Shown here one piece after another: positions 45,357 through 54,283 of a stretch of 64,000 bases of DNA. A program made the translations under genes and the position numbers. The DNA comes from Rhizobium sp. ICMP 5592 (GTDB lineage Bacteria; Pseudomonadota; Alphaproteobacteria; Rhizobiales; Rhizobiaceae): contig NZ_QSNT01000001.1 in assembly GCF_009498525.1 (NCBI RefSeq), forward strand, positions 248,001-312,000, given 5' to 3'. Within the stretch, counting starts at the first letter, position 1; the number at the start of each line of letters is the position of its first letter. The notes under the pieces are model-generated. The model did no database searches, was not told the DNA's origin, and worked only from the letters and a program-made list of their open reading frames with translations.

Positions 45357-46217
45357 ATGTCTAGCTCAGAATTGTCGTCGACAACGAAGGAAAGACCCCG
45401 CGCGCAATCGCGCGCGGGCGTCGGTAGACCACCCAGTGCCTTTCGGATCGGAGATCCGATCAGCGGCCGGTCGTTTTTTCTGATTGCGGTTGCCGTTTTT
45501 GCCCTGCTCTTTGCGGTGTGGTGGGTTGCGACCGTTACGGGATGGGTAAAGCCCATCTTCCTGCCCTCGCCCGGAGCGGTATGGGCCAAGATGGTGGAAC
45601 TGGCGATCGATGGTACGCTGTGGACCGATGCCGGGATCAGCATCTATCGCATGCTCGTCGGTTTTCTGATTGCATCGGCACTGGCGATCCCGATCGGGGT
45701 CATGATCGGTTGTTTCAAGACCTGGGAAGCGGCCATTGAGCCCTTCGTTGACTTCGTCCGCTATATGCCAGTCGTCGCTTTTGTTCCGTTGACCATTCTG
45801 TGGGCAGGAACAAGCGATATCCAGAAGTTCGTCATCATCTTCATCGGAACCTTCTTCCAGCAGGTACTGATGGTCATGGACAGCGTCAAGCGAGTGCCGA
45901 CCGACTTCGTCGGACTGGGCCGTACGCTCGGAATGTCGGAAACCAAGATCCTGTGCCGCATCGTCCTGCCGTCCGCCCTCCCCGGCATCTGGGACACGCT
46001 GCGCATCAGCCTCGGCTGGGCCTGGACCTGGCTTGTGCTGGCAGAGCTTGTCGCGGCGACGTCCGGCCTCGGCTATCGGATCGTCGTCTCCCAGCGATAT
46101 TTCCAGACGCAGACGATCATTGGTTACATCCTGCTCCTTGGCTTGCTCGGTCTGATCACAGACCAGAGCATGAAGGCCCTGGAGCGCGTCTTCTTCCGCT
46201 ACGCTTCGAGGCATTGA
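45357..46217 (+). CDS. NitT/TauT-family ABC transporter permease
   Basis: 286 residues. A 40-residue cytoplasmic N-terminus rich in Ser/Arg precedes six helices; VKPIFLPSPGAVW at the first periplasmic segment and the EAA loop FVGLGRTLGMSETKILCRIVLPSALPGIWDTLRISLGWAW (in part GRTLGMSETKILCRIVLPSA) identify the TauC/SsuC class. Followed by the ATPase start after 1 bp. Confidence 0.9.
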   Translation: MSSSELSSTTKERPRAQSRAGVGRPPSAFRIGDPISGRSFFLIAVAVFALLFAVWWVATVTGWVKPIFLPSPGAVWAKMVELAIDGTLWTDAGISIYRMLVGFLIASALAIPIGVMIGCFKTWEAAIEPFVDFVRYMPVVAFVPLTILWAGTSDIQKFVIIFIGTFFQQVLMVMDSVKRVPTDFVGLGRTLGMSETKILCRIVLPSALPGIWDTLRISLGWAWTWLVLAELVAATSGLGYRIVVSQRYFQTQTIIGYILLLGLLGLITDQSMKALERVFFRYASRH

Positions 46218-46218
46218 G

Positions 46219-47001
46219 ATGAGCGAACCCAAACTTAAGATCGAGGGTCTCAACAAATGGTATGATGGCAGGAAGAGCCGCGTTCATGCCCTTAGCAGTA
46301 TCGACCTGGAACTCGCCGACAACGAGTTCGTCTCCCTGGTCGGCGCCTCCGGCTGCGGTAAGAGTACGCTGCTGTCTATCGTAGCCGGACTTCAGTGCTT
46401 CGACAACGGCGTGCTTCTGACGGACGGCGCGCCGATCGTCGGCCCCGGGCTTGATCGCGGCGTCGTCTTCCAATCCTACACGCTTCTGCCTTGGCTAACC
46501 GCACAGCAGAATGTGGAATTCGCGCTGCAGGCCGCTGGGCTACCGGCAGCAGAGTGCCGGGATGTCGCCCGCCATCACATCGAACTGGTAAAGCTCACCA
46601 AGTTCGCCGATGCATTTCCATCGCAACTGTCGGGCGGGATGAAACAGCGAGTCGCCATTGCGCGTGCTCTTTCCTACCGCCCGAAAATGCTGTTGATGGA
46701 TGAACCCTTCGGCGCGCTGGACGCATTGACCCGTCACCAGATGCAGGAACTGCTGACTCAGATCTGGGAAGAGCATCGGCTGACCGTTCTCTTCGTCACG
46801 CACGATGTCGAAGAAGCCGTCTATCTGTCCGACCGTATCGTGGCGATGAGCATCAATCCGGGACGCATCAACGCGACCTTCCATGTCGGGCTTTCCCGCC
46901 CACGTAACCAGGATATGATCGCCTCGTCGGAATTCGTTGCGCTCCAAAAGCAGGTTCTTGCCGCGATCCACGCCGGATCGCAAAGTGAGTTGGAACATTG
47001 A
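46219..47001 (+). CDS. NitT/TauT-family ABC transporter ATP-binding protein
   Basis: 260 residues. Walker A GASGCGKS, Q-loop VFQSYTLLPWLT, signature LSGGMKQR, Walker B MLLMDEPFGALD, switch FVTHDVEEAVYLSDRI, as in TauB/SsuB. Energises the preceding permease; only one permease gene is present, so a homodimeric channel is expected. Confidence 0.92.
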   Translation: MSEPKLKIEGLNKWYDGRKSRVHALSSIDLELADNEFVSLVGASGCGKSTLLSIVAGLQCFDNGVLLTDGAPIVGPGLDRGVVFQSYTLLPWLTAQQNVEFALQAAGLPAAECRDVARHHIELVKLTKFADAFPSQLSGGMKQRVAIARALSYRPKMLLMDEPFGALDALTRHQMQELLTQIWEEHRLTVLFVTHDVEEAVYLSDRIVAMSINPGRINATFHVGLSRPRNQDMIASSEFVALQKQVLAAIHAGSQSELEH

Positions 47002-47054
47002 TTCTGCCAATGTGAAGCAGCTGCTGCATTTGACCTCAGTTCAAAGGAAAAACT

Positions 47055-48236
47055 ATGTTCGAAGCCCTCACCGCCGCCCCGCCGGACAAGATCCTGAGCC
47101 TCTCGATTCTCTACAGGAACGACGAGCGGCCGACGAAAATGGATCTCGGCGTCGGCGTCTACAAGGACTCGCAGGGTGCGACCGTCATCATGCGGGCCGT
47201 GCGTGACGCCGAGAAGCGCCTTTATGAAAGCCAGACGACCAAGACCTATGTCGGCATGGCAGGCGATGAAGGTTTCAACAAGGCCATGCTAAAGCTGGTC
47301 TTTGGCGAGAAGGCCGATCTCTCACGCATGTTCGCCTGCCAGACAGCGGGTGGCTCGGGCGCACTTCGTACGATCGCCGACCTGCTGGCAAAGGCCCGAC
47401 CGGACGCCACCGTCTGGCTCTCCGACCCGACCTGGGTAAATCATGTGCCGATCCTGAAGGCTGCAGGCTTCAAAACCGCGACCTATCCCTATTTCGATCC
47501 AGCCAGCGGCACGGTAAAGGCCGATGCCATGCTCGAGGGATTGAAGCAGGCGAAGGCTGGCGACATCATCCTGCTACATGGCTGCTGCCATAACCCGACC
47601 GGCGCCAATCTGACGATCGAGCAGTGGGGTCCGGTCGTGGATCTGCTCATCGAGCGCGACCTTTTCCCCTTCGTCGATCTTGCCTACCAAGGTTTCGGCG
47701 ACGGTCTGGAGGAAGACGCCGCCGCCGTTCGCCTGCTGGCAAGCAAGGTGCCGGAAATGGCTATCGCCACCTCCTGCTCGAAGAATTTCTCGGTCTACCG
47801 CGATCGCCTCGGCGCCGTCATCCTGATGGGCAAGAATGCAGAGAGCGTAAAGATCGCCGGCAGCCAGGCGCTCGCGACCACTCGCGTGCTGTATTCCATG
47901 CCGCCGGACCATGCCGCCGCCGCCGTCCGCATTATCCTCGAGGACGATGCACTGCGCGCTGACTGGAAGTCCGAACTCGAAGCCATGCGGCTTCGCATGC
48001 TCAATCTGCGAAAGGGCTTTGCCGAGGCGCTCCGTCGCCAATCCAACTCCTCTCGCTTCGATTTTATTGCCGATCACCGGGGCATGTTCTCGCGGCTCGG
48101 CCTGACCGAAGCACAGGTCGATCGCCTGCGAGACGAGTTCGGGATTTACATGGTCAGCGATTCTCGCTTCAACGTCGCCGGCCTCCGAGAGGATCGGCTC
48201 GACGACCTCGCCAGGGCCGTGGTTGCGGTGCTCTGA
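47055..48236 (+). CDS. Class I aminotransferase, aspartate/aromatic type
   Basis: 393 residues of the AspC/TyrB subgroup: LGVGVYKDSQG near the N-terminus, GGSGALRTIADLL, SDPTWVNHVPILKAAG, HGCCHNPTGANLT, PFVDLAYQGFGDGLEEDA, and the PLP lysine in SCSKNFSVYRDRLGA. YMVSDSRFNVAGL at the end carries the substrate-carboxylate Arg. AspC-type enzymes accept sulfopyruvate, a close oxaloacetate analogue, giving cysteate; this fits the cluster but is inference. Last gene of the run, followed by a strong terminator. Confidence 0.88.
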   Translation: MFEALTAAPPDKILSLSILYRNDERPTKMDLGVGVYKDSQGATVIMRAVRDAEKRLYESQTTKTYVGMAGDEGFNKAMLKLVFGEKADLSRMFACQTAGGSGALRTIADLLAKARPDATVWLSDPTWVNHVPILKAAGFKTATYPYFDPASGTVKADAMLEGLKQAKAGDIILLHGCCHNPTGANLTIEQWGPVVDLLIERDLFPFVDLAYQGFGDGLEEDAAAVRLLASKVPEMAIATSCSKNFSVYRDRLGAVILMGKNAESVKIAGSQALATTRVLYSMPPDHAAAAVRIILEDDALRADWKSELEAMRLRMLNLRKGFAEALRRQSNSSRFDFIADHRGMFSRLGLTEAQVDRLRDEFGIYMVSDSRFNVAGLREDRLDDLARAVVAVL

Positions 48237-48258
48237 CGGACGTTTGAAGCACTTGAGG

Positions 48259-48280
48259 AGCCGGCGCGAGCCGGCTTTTC
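48259..48280 (+). terminator. Rho-independent terminator after the aminotransferase gene
   Basis: AGCCGGC and GCCGGCT form a 7-bp GC-rich stem with a GCGA loop, followed by TTTT. It begins 23 bp after the aminotransferase stop and marks the end of the plus-strand cluster. The adjacent gene on the right is convergent. Confidence 0.8.
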
Positions 48281-48424
48281 AGTGAGATGACATGCACGGA
48301 TATTTGGGCTGGGCTATCGAGTGCTCAAATCTCGCGTGATTAACAACGGTCGGGCGAGTTCCCATGCCGATAGGCACGACAGACAATTGTTTTCGCCGAG
48401 GTGACCGGGCTCATTGCGCAATGC

Positions 48425-50005
48425 TTATTCACAGTCCTGACTGTCAGCCATCGCATTATATCGATACGCACGCTGCTCGGCTGTTGGCGTGAATTTTCGG
48501 TGGTACGCCTCCAAATGCGGAAGAAGGGTGCCGACCGCATCCCATGCTTGCGTTTCGGTCTGCGTTTCCGGACCTTTCAGTATATCTGCGATTTCGAGCA
48601 ATACGGCCTCGCGGTCGATTGTGGTCACCTTGCCGTTGTCGACGACCAAACACCCGCCGATAAACACCTGATGGACGGCATGTCGCCCCCCGCGATGCAG
48701 AACGGCATCCGCCGGAGATGTTCTCATATTGAGATGCGGGCGGCCAATTTTACGTTGATCCATCAGCACGATATCGGCCTGCAGACCGGGCTCGAGCCGG
48801 CCCGCAAAGCCACCGAAGCCGACGGATTTGGCGCCATGTTCCGTGGCCATCTGCAGCACGGTGCCGGCATCGGGCCGGTCGTTCCACAGTCCGGTCTCGC
48901 GATGTAGCGCCCAGACAAGTTTCATCTCGAGCGTCATATCGCGATCATCGGCGATATTCGACTGGTCGATGCCGAGCGCCACCGGAATGCCGCGACGGCG
49001 CATCTCGTTGACGGGAGCGATACCGCTGCCGAGCCGGAGCCCCGAAGACGCGTTATGACATATGGTACAGCCGCAGTCGGCGATGATGTCGAGATCAGCG
49101 CGGCTCATCCAATTGCCGTGGCCAAGCGTCACATTTGAGCCGAGGCACTCGAGCGCCTTCAAATGCTGCACGGCGCTGTGGCCGAACTTATTGTGGGCAA
49201 AACTGGATTGCCGCTCGGTTTCCAGAAGATGCATATGCACTTGTGCGTTAGAAGTGCGCGCCGTTTCGAAGATGGTCTGGAGGCATTCATCGGTGCACCA
49301 GTGAAGGTTCGCGGGCGCGAGATTGATGCGGACATGATCGGGCTGCGCCGCCAACCAGCGCTCACTGAGCGCTCTGTAAAACGCCATGAGTTCTGCGACC
49401 GGCACCGCGGCGGCACTGAGTTTCGGCGCAATCCATGCGCGCACGGGCTCGGGAAGGGTGGCAAAAACGTTTGCGTCGTCATCATAGGTCAGAATATTGC
49501 GGTCACGGATCATGAAAGAAAAGCCGGCCCGCATCCCGATCTCGGCATAGGCTTTTAGCGTCGCATCCGCCGTGGCCATCCAGCCATCCGGTGCGCCGGC
49601 GAACCCGCTGTTGATATGCTGTACCATTGTGGTGCCGCTTTCCAGCATCTCGATCGCCGAATAGAGCGTGTCGAGCCTGACATCGATGCGGCGCATCGCC
49701 CGGAACTGCGGCAGCCATAATTCCAGCGGCGCGAAAGGCACGCCCTGCATCAGGGGAGTTATCCCGAAATGGTGGTGACTGTTGACCAATCCCGGCATGG
49801 CAATCATATCGCGGGAGCCAAAACGGGGAAGATGGTCGTTGCCATAGGCAACCGCCGGCATCGGTCCGATCTGAGCGATCATGCCACCATCGACACGAAT
49901 GCCGACGTCATGGCGCATCGCCATGGTGCCATCGGGCGCAAGGCCGCAAAGCACCGTGCCGGCTTCGATAATACAATCGGCAGTTCTCGACGTCGGTGCC
50001 GTCAT
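48425..50005 (-). CDS. Amidohydrolase-family deaminase/chlorohydrolase-like enzyme
   Basis: 526 residues of the ATZ/TRZ/cytosine-deaminase group. Metal and catalytic sites: PGLVNSHHHFG (His-x-His), VHMHLLETE (His), TLGHGNWMSRADL (His) and ALGIDQSNIADDRD (Asp). VQHINSGFAG and LEPGLQADIVLMDQRKI complete the metal-dependent hydrolase pattern. Such enzymes deaminate or hydrolyse N-heterocycles and guanidine-type compounds. It has an extra C-terminal stretch of about 60 residues (PETQTETQAWDAVGTLL onward). Last gene of the minus-strand operon, overlapping the previous one by 4 bp. Substrate unknown. Confidence 0.87.
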   Translation of the reverse strand: MTAPTSRTADCIIEAGTVLCGLAPDGTMAMRHDVGIRVDGGMIAQIGPMPAVAYGNDHLPRFGSRDMIAMPGLVNSHHHFGITPLMQGVPFAPLELWLPQFRAMRRIDVRLDTLYSAIEMLESGTTMVQHINSGFAGAPDGWMATADATLKAYAEIGMRAGFSFMIRDRNILTYDDDANVFATLPEPVRAWIAPKLSAAAVPVAELMAFYRALSERWLAAQPDHVRINLAPANLHWCTDECLQTIFETARTSNAQVHMHLLETERQSSFAHNKFGHSAVQHLKALECLGSNVTLGHGNWMSRADLDIIADCGCTICHNASSGLRLGSGIAPVNEMRRRGIPVALGIDQSNIADDRDMTLEMKLVWALHRETGLWNDRPDAGTVLQMATEHGAKSVGFGGFAGRLEPGLQADIVLMDQRKIGRPHLNMRTSPADAVLHRGGRHAVHQVFIGGCLVVDNGKVTTIDREAVLLEIADILKGPETQTETQAWDAVGTLLPHLEAYHRKFTPTAEQRAYRYNAMADSQDCE

Positions 50006-51057
50006 TTCACGTAGTCTCCGATAAGACCGAGGCGGCGAGCAACCACGACACGATAGAGCGGGTCGCCATAGACCTTCATTTCTTCGCTTGCGGAAAAGGC
50101 GAGGCTGATGTCGTGTTCGTCATAACTCCGCGCGGCGATCGCATGTATCTCGGGCCAATCGGGAGCCCGTGTGTTACGCCAGCGTTCAACCACGACTTTG
50201 TCCGGCATCTCGGGAAAGCCGAGCTCACCCATCAATGCGGCAATGCCCTGCCAGAACACCCGCAACATCCGATAGAGCGTTTCCTCGTCGCAATGAGGCG
50301 CAAGCAGGCGGATCCAGTGCAGTCCGGTGATGACATGCAAAGCTGCGAAATGCTGGGTTGCGGCAAACAGCGAAAGGGCGGTGGATGCCATCTGCTCCAT
50401 GGTCTCCGGCCCGATTTCGAGCCAATCGACGACGGGTGCGAACGCCGGCACGTTGCCGGCGTCCCGCATGTTTTGCCACAACAGCTCATGCAGCTTCATG
50501 CCATGCAATGGCGCAATCTTTGCGGTCATCGCAAGCACTTCGGCAGGATCACGCGTTATGGGCGGCGCCCCCTTTGCTGATGGAAGCGGCAGATAGGTGG
50601 CGGCCCAGTAGGCAAGTGCAATCGCCACATCGGCCTCGTTGCCGCGAAGAACACCATAGGCCGTTCGCATCAGCGCGTGAAAGGCGCTGGCTGCAACACC
50701 GGCGGCAAGATCGGGAAGATAGAGCTGCAACGCACCGTGGATCCCCAGCCTCGTCAGCTCGCCCGCGAAGAATATGCGCAGATCGGGTTCACGCTCGCGC
50801 TGTCCGATTGCCGTTTTCCAACTCTTGCCATCAAGGGACGCAATTGGCTGAGCGAAGGGTATAAGCTGCTTTGCATCCCTGTAGTAATCGAAGAAGCGCC
50901 GAAGTTGAGAGGGCGCGCCACCGATACGGTCGAGCGCCACGAGAACCATCGGGGCGTGATTGGCGAATGTGTGCGAAAATTCCGAGCCCCACCCCGGCAT
51001 GCCGGCCAAGATTGCTTCAAGGCCCTCGGCAGTTTCTTCATTGGAAATTACTGGCAT
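50002..51057 (-). CDS. Questin oxidase-like protein
   Basis: 351 residues. FANHAPMVLVALDRIGGAPSQLRRFFDYYRD, LRIFFAGELTRLGIHGALQLYLPDLAAGVAASAFHALMRTAYG (in part AASAFHALMRTAYG), HGMKLHELLWQNM and ITGLHWIRLLAPH follow the questin-oxidase-like family, histidine-rich helical proteins first described in fungal anthraquinone ring cleavage. In bacteria the role is unknown. Start taken at 51057; the frame extends to 51144 without coding character. Its presence between a creatininase-like gene and an amidohydrolase suggests oxidative ring or side-chain cleavage. Confidence 0.72.
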   Translation of the reverse strand: MPVISNEETAEGLEAILAGMPGWGSEFSHTFANHAPMVLVALDRIGGAPSQLRRFFDYYRDAKQLIPFAQPIASLDGKSWKTAIGQREREPDLRIFFAGELTRLGIHGALQLYLPDLAAGVAASAFHALMRTAYGVLRGNEADVAIALAYWAATYLPLPSAKGAPPITRDPAEVLAMTAKIAPLHGMKLHELLWQNMRDAGNVPAFAPVVDWLEIGPETMEQMASTALSLFAATQHFAALHVITGLHWIRLLAPHCDEETLYRMLRVFWQGIAALMGELGFPEMPDKVVVERWRNTRAPDWPEIHAIAARSYDEHDISLAFSASEEMKVYGDPLYRVVVARRLGLIGDYVK

Positions 51058-51161
51058 ATTGAGCCTCTTTAAGAGTGGCGGCGTCGCTTTCGGCACCAGT
51101 CTCCGCCAGGAGCCGCAAGCGGATGGCAGCGGGATGGGCGTCACCGGATCGCCAGCATGGC

Positions 51162-51980
51162 CTATCTCATTGCCGAAAAGCGGGTTTCAGAGGTGAGCTG
51201 GCCTATGTCAAAACCGCGAACCGCTTCGATGAGACGAACCAATGCAACCGCAGCACGGTCAAGGACGATCGCTCCCTTGTCGGCGTCGGCATTGGCGGCA
51301 TTGCCGCAAACCCCGGCCGGATGAAGGTCCTGCGCCTGCCAGCCGAAGCCCACCGCGCCCTCTGCCGTCAGCAGGCTGCCGGACTGTTCGATGCCGACCG
51401 TCAGCGGTACAAAGTCTTCGGCCTTGTCCATGACGACCTGCTCCGGCGCAATGGCAAGCATCATGCTGGTTTCGATATCGCCGCCGTGAATGCCGTGAAG
51501 GATTTCCGCCGAAGAAAACAGATCGTCCACCGGCGCAATCCGGAACCAGGAGCAGGCGACCGCAAGCATATCAAGCTCCACGCGGATATCACGGCAGGTC
51601 ATGTCCATGAGTGAGATCTGCCCGCCATGGGAATTGAAGAAAATGAGCTTGCGCGCACCCGCGCGCTTCACACTTCTGGCGATGTCGAGCCAGACCAGGC
51701 GCAGTGTTTGCCCGGAGATGGTGAGCGTGCCCGGATAGGCCAGATGCTCATCCGATTTGCCGACGTTGAGTGCGGGCAGGATCAGGACGTCGGCACTGGC
51801 GTCAAGCAAGAGCGTCATTCGATCGAGGATGTCCGCATTGATCGCCGCGTCCACCTTCACAGGAAGATGGGGACCATGCTGCTCGATGGCCGCGATCGGC
51901 AATATGACGACCGTCTCGCTCAAATCACGGGAAGCAAAATCGGCGGTCGAGTGATCGGTCCAATAAAAGGAGATGGTCAT
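51162..51980 (-). CDS. Creatininase-family amidohydrolase
   Basis: 272 residues with the metal-binding pattern of the family: ILPIAAIEQHGPHLPVKVDAAIN (Glu, His, Asp), FFNSHGGQISLMDM (His), and HGGDIETSMMLAI (His, Glu). Related enzymes are creatinine amidohydrolase, FAPy deformylase (ArfB) and mycofactocin MftE. It would hydrolyse an amide or lactam. Starts 10 bp after the monooxygenase stop. Which of these roles applies cannot be decided from the sequence. Confidence 0.87.
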   Translation of the reverse strand: MTISFYWTDHSTADFASRDLSETVVILPIAAIEQHGPHLPVKVDAAINADILDRMTLLLDASADVLILPALNVGKSDEHLAYPGTLTISGQTLRLVWLDIARSVKRAGARKLIFFNSHGGQISLMDMTCRDIRVELDMLAVACSWFRIAPVDDLFSSAEILHGIHGGDIETSMMLAIAPEQVVMDKAEDFVPLTVGIEQSGSLLTAEGAVGFGWQAQDLHPAGVCGNAANADADKGAIVLDRAAVALVRLIEAVRGFDIGQLTSETRFSAMR

Positions 51981-51989
51981 GACGTACCC

Positions 51990-53489
51990 TCACACGCGAT
52001 TGTCAGATTGATCCGCGCTTGCCGGACGCGAATTTGCCGTGGCAACACGATCTTCAAAATCATCGGAGACCGGCAGATCTGGCGAGGCATAAGCCGCCAA
52101 TGCCGGCAGAATTGTTTCTTCCTGATTGAGAAGAAGCCGACGCAAAACACCGCGCACGAGGCGGGGAACGCCATGCTTATGTCCGCTGATCGAGGTCGAG
52201 TGCGGGCCGTGGCTGATAAAACTGCTGCTGTTGAAGGCAAAGATGCGGCTGAGCCATGTGTCACCGGCGTCTTTGGCGACAAAGCCATAGAACGCATCGA
52301 GATAGGGAAGCCGTGCGAGACGAGCGTCCTTGTCAGGGTCCTGCGGTGTGTAGCGCTCTCCCCAGAGCGCAACCTTGTCATGGATGCTTGTGAGTTCCGG
52401 CCGAGCAGCAAGATCGATCTGCATGCCAGTCGCAAGCAGAAGATGGTCGAACTCCAAAGTGCCGTCTGGCGTGTCGACACGGATTGCGCCCGCCTGCTCG
52501 GAAACCGCGAGCCATGGTGTGGCGGGGCGCAGCCGAAACCCGGCAAGGCTCATGGCGGTTTCGAAACTCCGCACCGGCGGTGGCTGATCGGCGCTACGAA
52601 AGAAGCGGGAAATATTCCAGCGTGTGCTATCGGAGAGGTCCGGATAGTGCGTCATCATCCCTGGTGTCTCAATCGCGCGATGCGGGTTCGTGCGCGGCAG
52701 CTTCGTACGTCGAAAGCAGAGATCGACGGAGGCAGCACCCGCTTCAAGAGCCTTGATCGCATTGTCGAATGCGGACGCGCCATGCCCGAGCATGCCGATG
52801 CGCAAACCCTTCAAAGCTTCAAAATCAATGGGACCATTTGTGTGGTTGAACCTGTCCGGCGGCAACCCATCAGAGACGAAACCCGGAACTCGCCATGCAC
52901 CCGCACCATCATATCCGGTGGCCAGGACCACGGTGCGCGCCAGGGATTTTTCCACCACGCCGCGGACCCTCGTGGTGACGGCTATGACATCGCCTTCAGG
53001 GGCCACGTCGATAGCCTCGCAATGATTTGTAATCGCGATTTCGAAGACGTCGGCATACCAATCCAGATAGGCCTTCCAGTCCTTTCTTGGAATACGGGGA
53101 AGCTCCTCCCAGGCCTGACGCCCGTAAACTGTCTCGAACCAGCGCCGCACGGACAGATTAACGACATTGAATTCGTTGCCGACCTGCGTTTTCGGCGTGC
53201 GCAATTCCTCCATGCGGGCAAAGGTCAGCCACGGCCCTTCGGCCCCTGGCGCCGCGCTGTCGAGAACGCGCACGTTACTCACCCCATCCCACTTCAGGGC
53301 TGCCGCGATCGTGATGCCGGACTGGCCGGCACCGACGATGATGACATCGGCGATCTCCATTGCGTCGGGCCGTTGCAGATCGGCGATCCATGGCGGGTTC
53401 GGATAGCCAAGGGCGGCAAGATCGGCGCGGGCGGCCTGCTTCAGGTCGTCAACCGTCATCCGCGGCACGTCAGCGGGGGAGAATGTCAT
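51990..53489 (-). CDS. FAD/NAD(P)-dependent flavin-containing monooxygenase-like protein
   Basis: 499 residues. FAD loop VIIVGAGQSGITIAAAL (about 49-65), second dinucleotide loop IGMLGHGASAFDNAI (about 235), ATG motif LLLATGM and a VVLATGYDGAGAWRVPG segment. The overall plan is that of class B monooxygenases and related thioether/amine oxidases; an N-terminal extension of 45 residues precedes the FAD loop. It overlaps the permease gene start region by 4 bp, so it belongs to the importer operon and probably acts first on the imported compound. Confidence 0.82.
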   Translation of the reverse strand: MTFSPADVPRMTVDDLKQAARADLAALGYPNPPWIADLQRPDAMEIADVIIVGAGQSGITIAAALKWDGVSNVRVLDSAAPGAEGPWLTFARMEELRTPKTQVGNEFNVVNLSVRRWFETVYGRQAWEELPRIPRKDWKAYLDWYADVFEIAITNHCEAIDVAPEGDVIAVTTRVRGVVEKSLARTVVLATGYDGAGAWRVPGFVSDGLPPDRFNHTNGPIDFEALKGLRIGMLGHGASAFDNAIKALEAGAASVDLCFRRTKLPRTNPHRAIETPGMMTHYPDLSDSTRWNISRFFRSADQPPPVRSFETAMSLAGFRLRPATPWLAVSEQAGAIRVDTPDGTLEFDHLLLATGMQIDLAARPELTSIHDKVALWGERYTPQDPDKDARLARLPYLDAFYGFVAKDAGDTWLSRIFAFNSSSFISHGPHSTSISGHKHGVPRLVRGVLRRLLLNQEETILPALAAYASPDLPVSDDFEDRVATANSRPASADQSDNRV

Positions 53490-54283
53490 GTTTGATCTCG
53501 CAAATGAGCCGTGCGTCCGCGTAGACGGCGTCGGCGATTAATCTCCGTCAGCGCCACGATCAGGGCAGTCAACAGGAGGACGACCACCTGCATCGCATTG
53601 AGGTCGGGCTTGAGTTCCCGCCGAAACTCCGATGCGACGATAAGGGAAAGCGGTTGCGTGCGGCCGGCCAAAAACATGGAGATTGTCAAATCCGCCAGCG
53701 ACAGAATGACCCCGATGGAATAGGCGGCACTCAGCGCGACATTGAGCTGCGGAAGCAGAACACGCCGGAAACTCTGCCACGGCGTAGCACCCAGATCGCG
53801 GGCCGCCTCCTCCAGCCGTGGATCGAGCCGAATTAACACAGCGGCGATAATTGTTGTGGTGAAGGGGATGGCAACGATCGTTTGCGCCAGAATGAGAGCT
53901 GTCGCTCCGCGCCCCAGTCCGACCCAGCTCATCAGCATTGCCTGCGCGATAGAAAGGACGGTCTTCGGCACAAGAAAGGGCACGAGGATCAAAACGGCAA
54001 AGGCGCCCCGGAACCACATTCGCGGCGATGTCAGGGCCAAGGCAGCGACGAGGCCGATGAACGCAGCCAGAAGCCCCACAGGTTGGGCGATCAAAAAGCT
54101 GGTTACGAAGCCACCCTGAAACGCCGCGTTGCCAACAAGGTCGGCGTACCAGGCAAAGGTGAAGCCGCTCAGGGGAAAAGCCATCGTGCTCGACGCGTTA
54201 AAGGAAAAAATCCCGAGAACGACAATCGGCAGATAGAAAAAGCAGGCCGCGAAGCCAAGTGTGACGATCGCAAATCGGGTCAT
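53486..54283 (-). CDS. Polyamine-type ABC transporter permease (PotC-like)
   Basis: 265 residues, six helices. FYLPIVVLGIFSFNASSTMAFPLSGFTFAWYADLVGN is the PotC/PotI N-terminus (in part FSFNASSTMAFPLSGFTFAWY), and EEAARDLGATPWQSFRRVLLPQLNV is the EAA coupling loop. It pairs with the next permease. Overlaps both neighbours by 4 bp. Confidence 0.9.
   Translation of the reverse strand: MTRFAIVTLGFAACFFYLPIVVLGIFSFNASSTMAFPLSGFTFAWYADLVGNAAFQGGFVTSFLIAQPVGLLAAFIGLVAALALTSPRMWFRGAFAVLILVPFLVPKTVLSIAQAMLMSWVGLGRGATALILAQTIVAIPFTTTIIAAVLIRLDPRLEEAARDLGATPWQSFRRVLLPQLNVALSAAYSIGVILSLADLTISMFLAGRTQPLSLIVASEFRRELKPDLNAMQVVVLLLTALIVALTEINRRRRLRGRTAHLRDQT

Noticed and set aside
51627..53495. 622-codon plus-strand open frame
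   Set aside because: It mirrors the FAD monooxygenase and creatininase genes; its translation has no domain and runs against a tightly overlapping operon.
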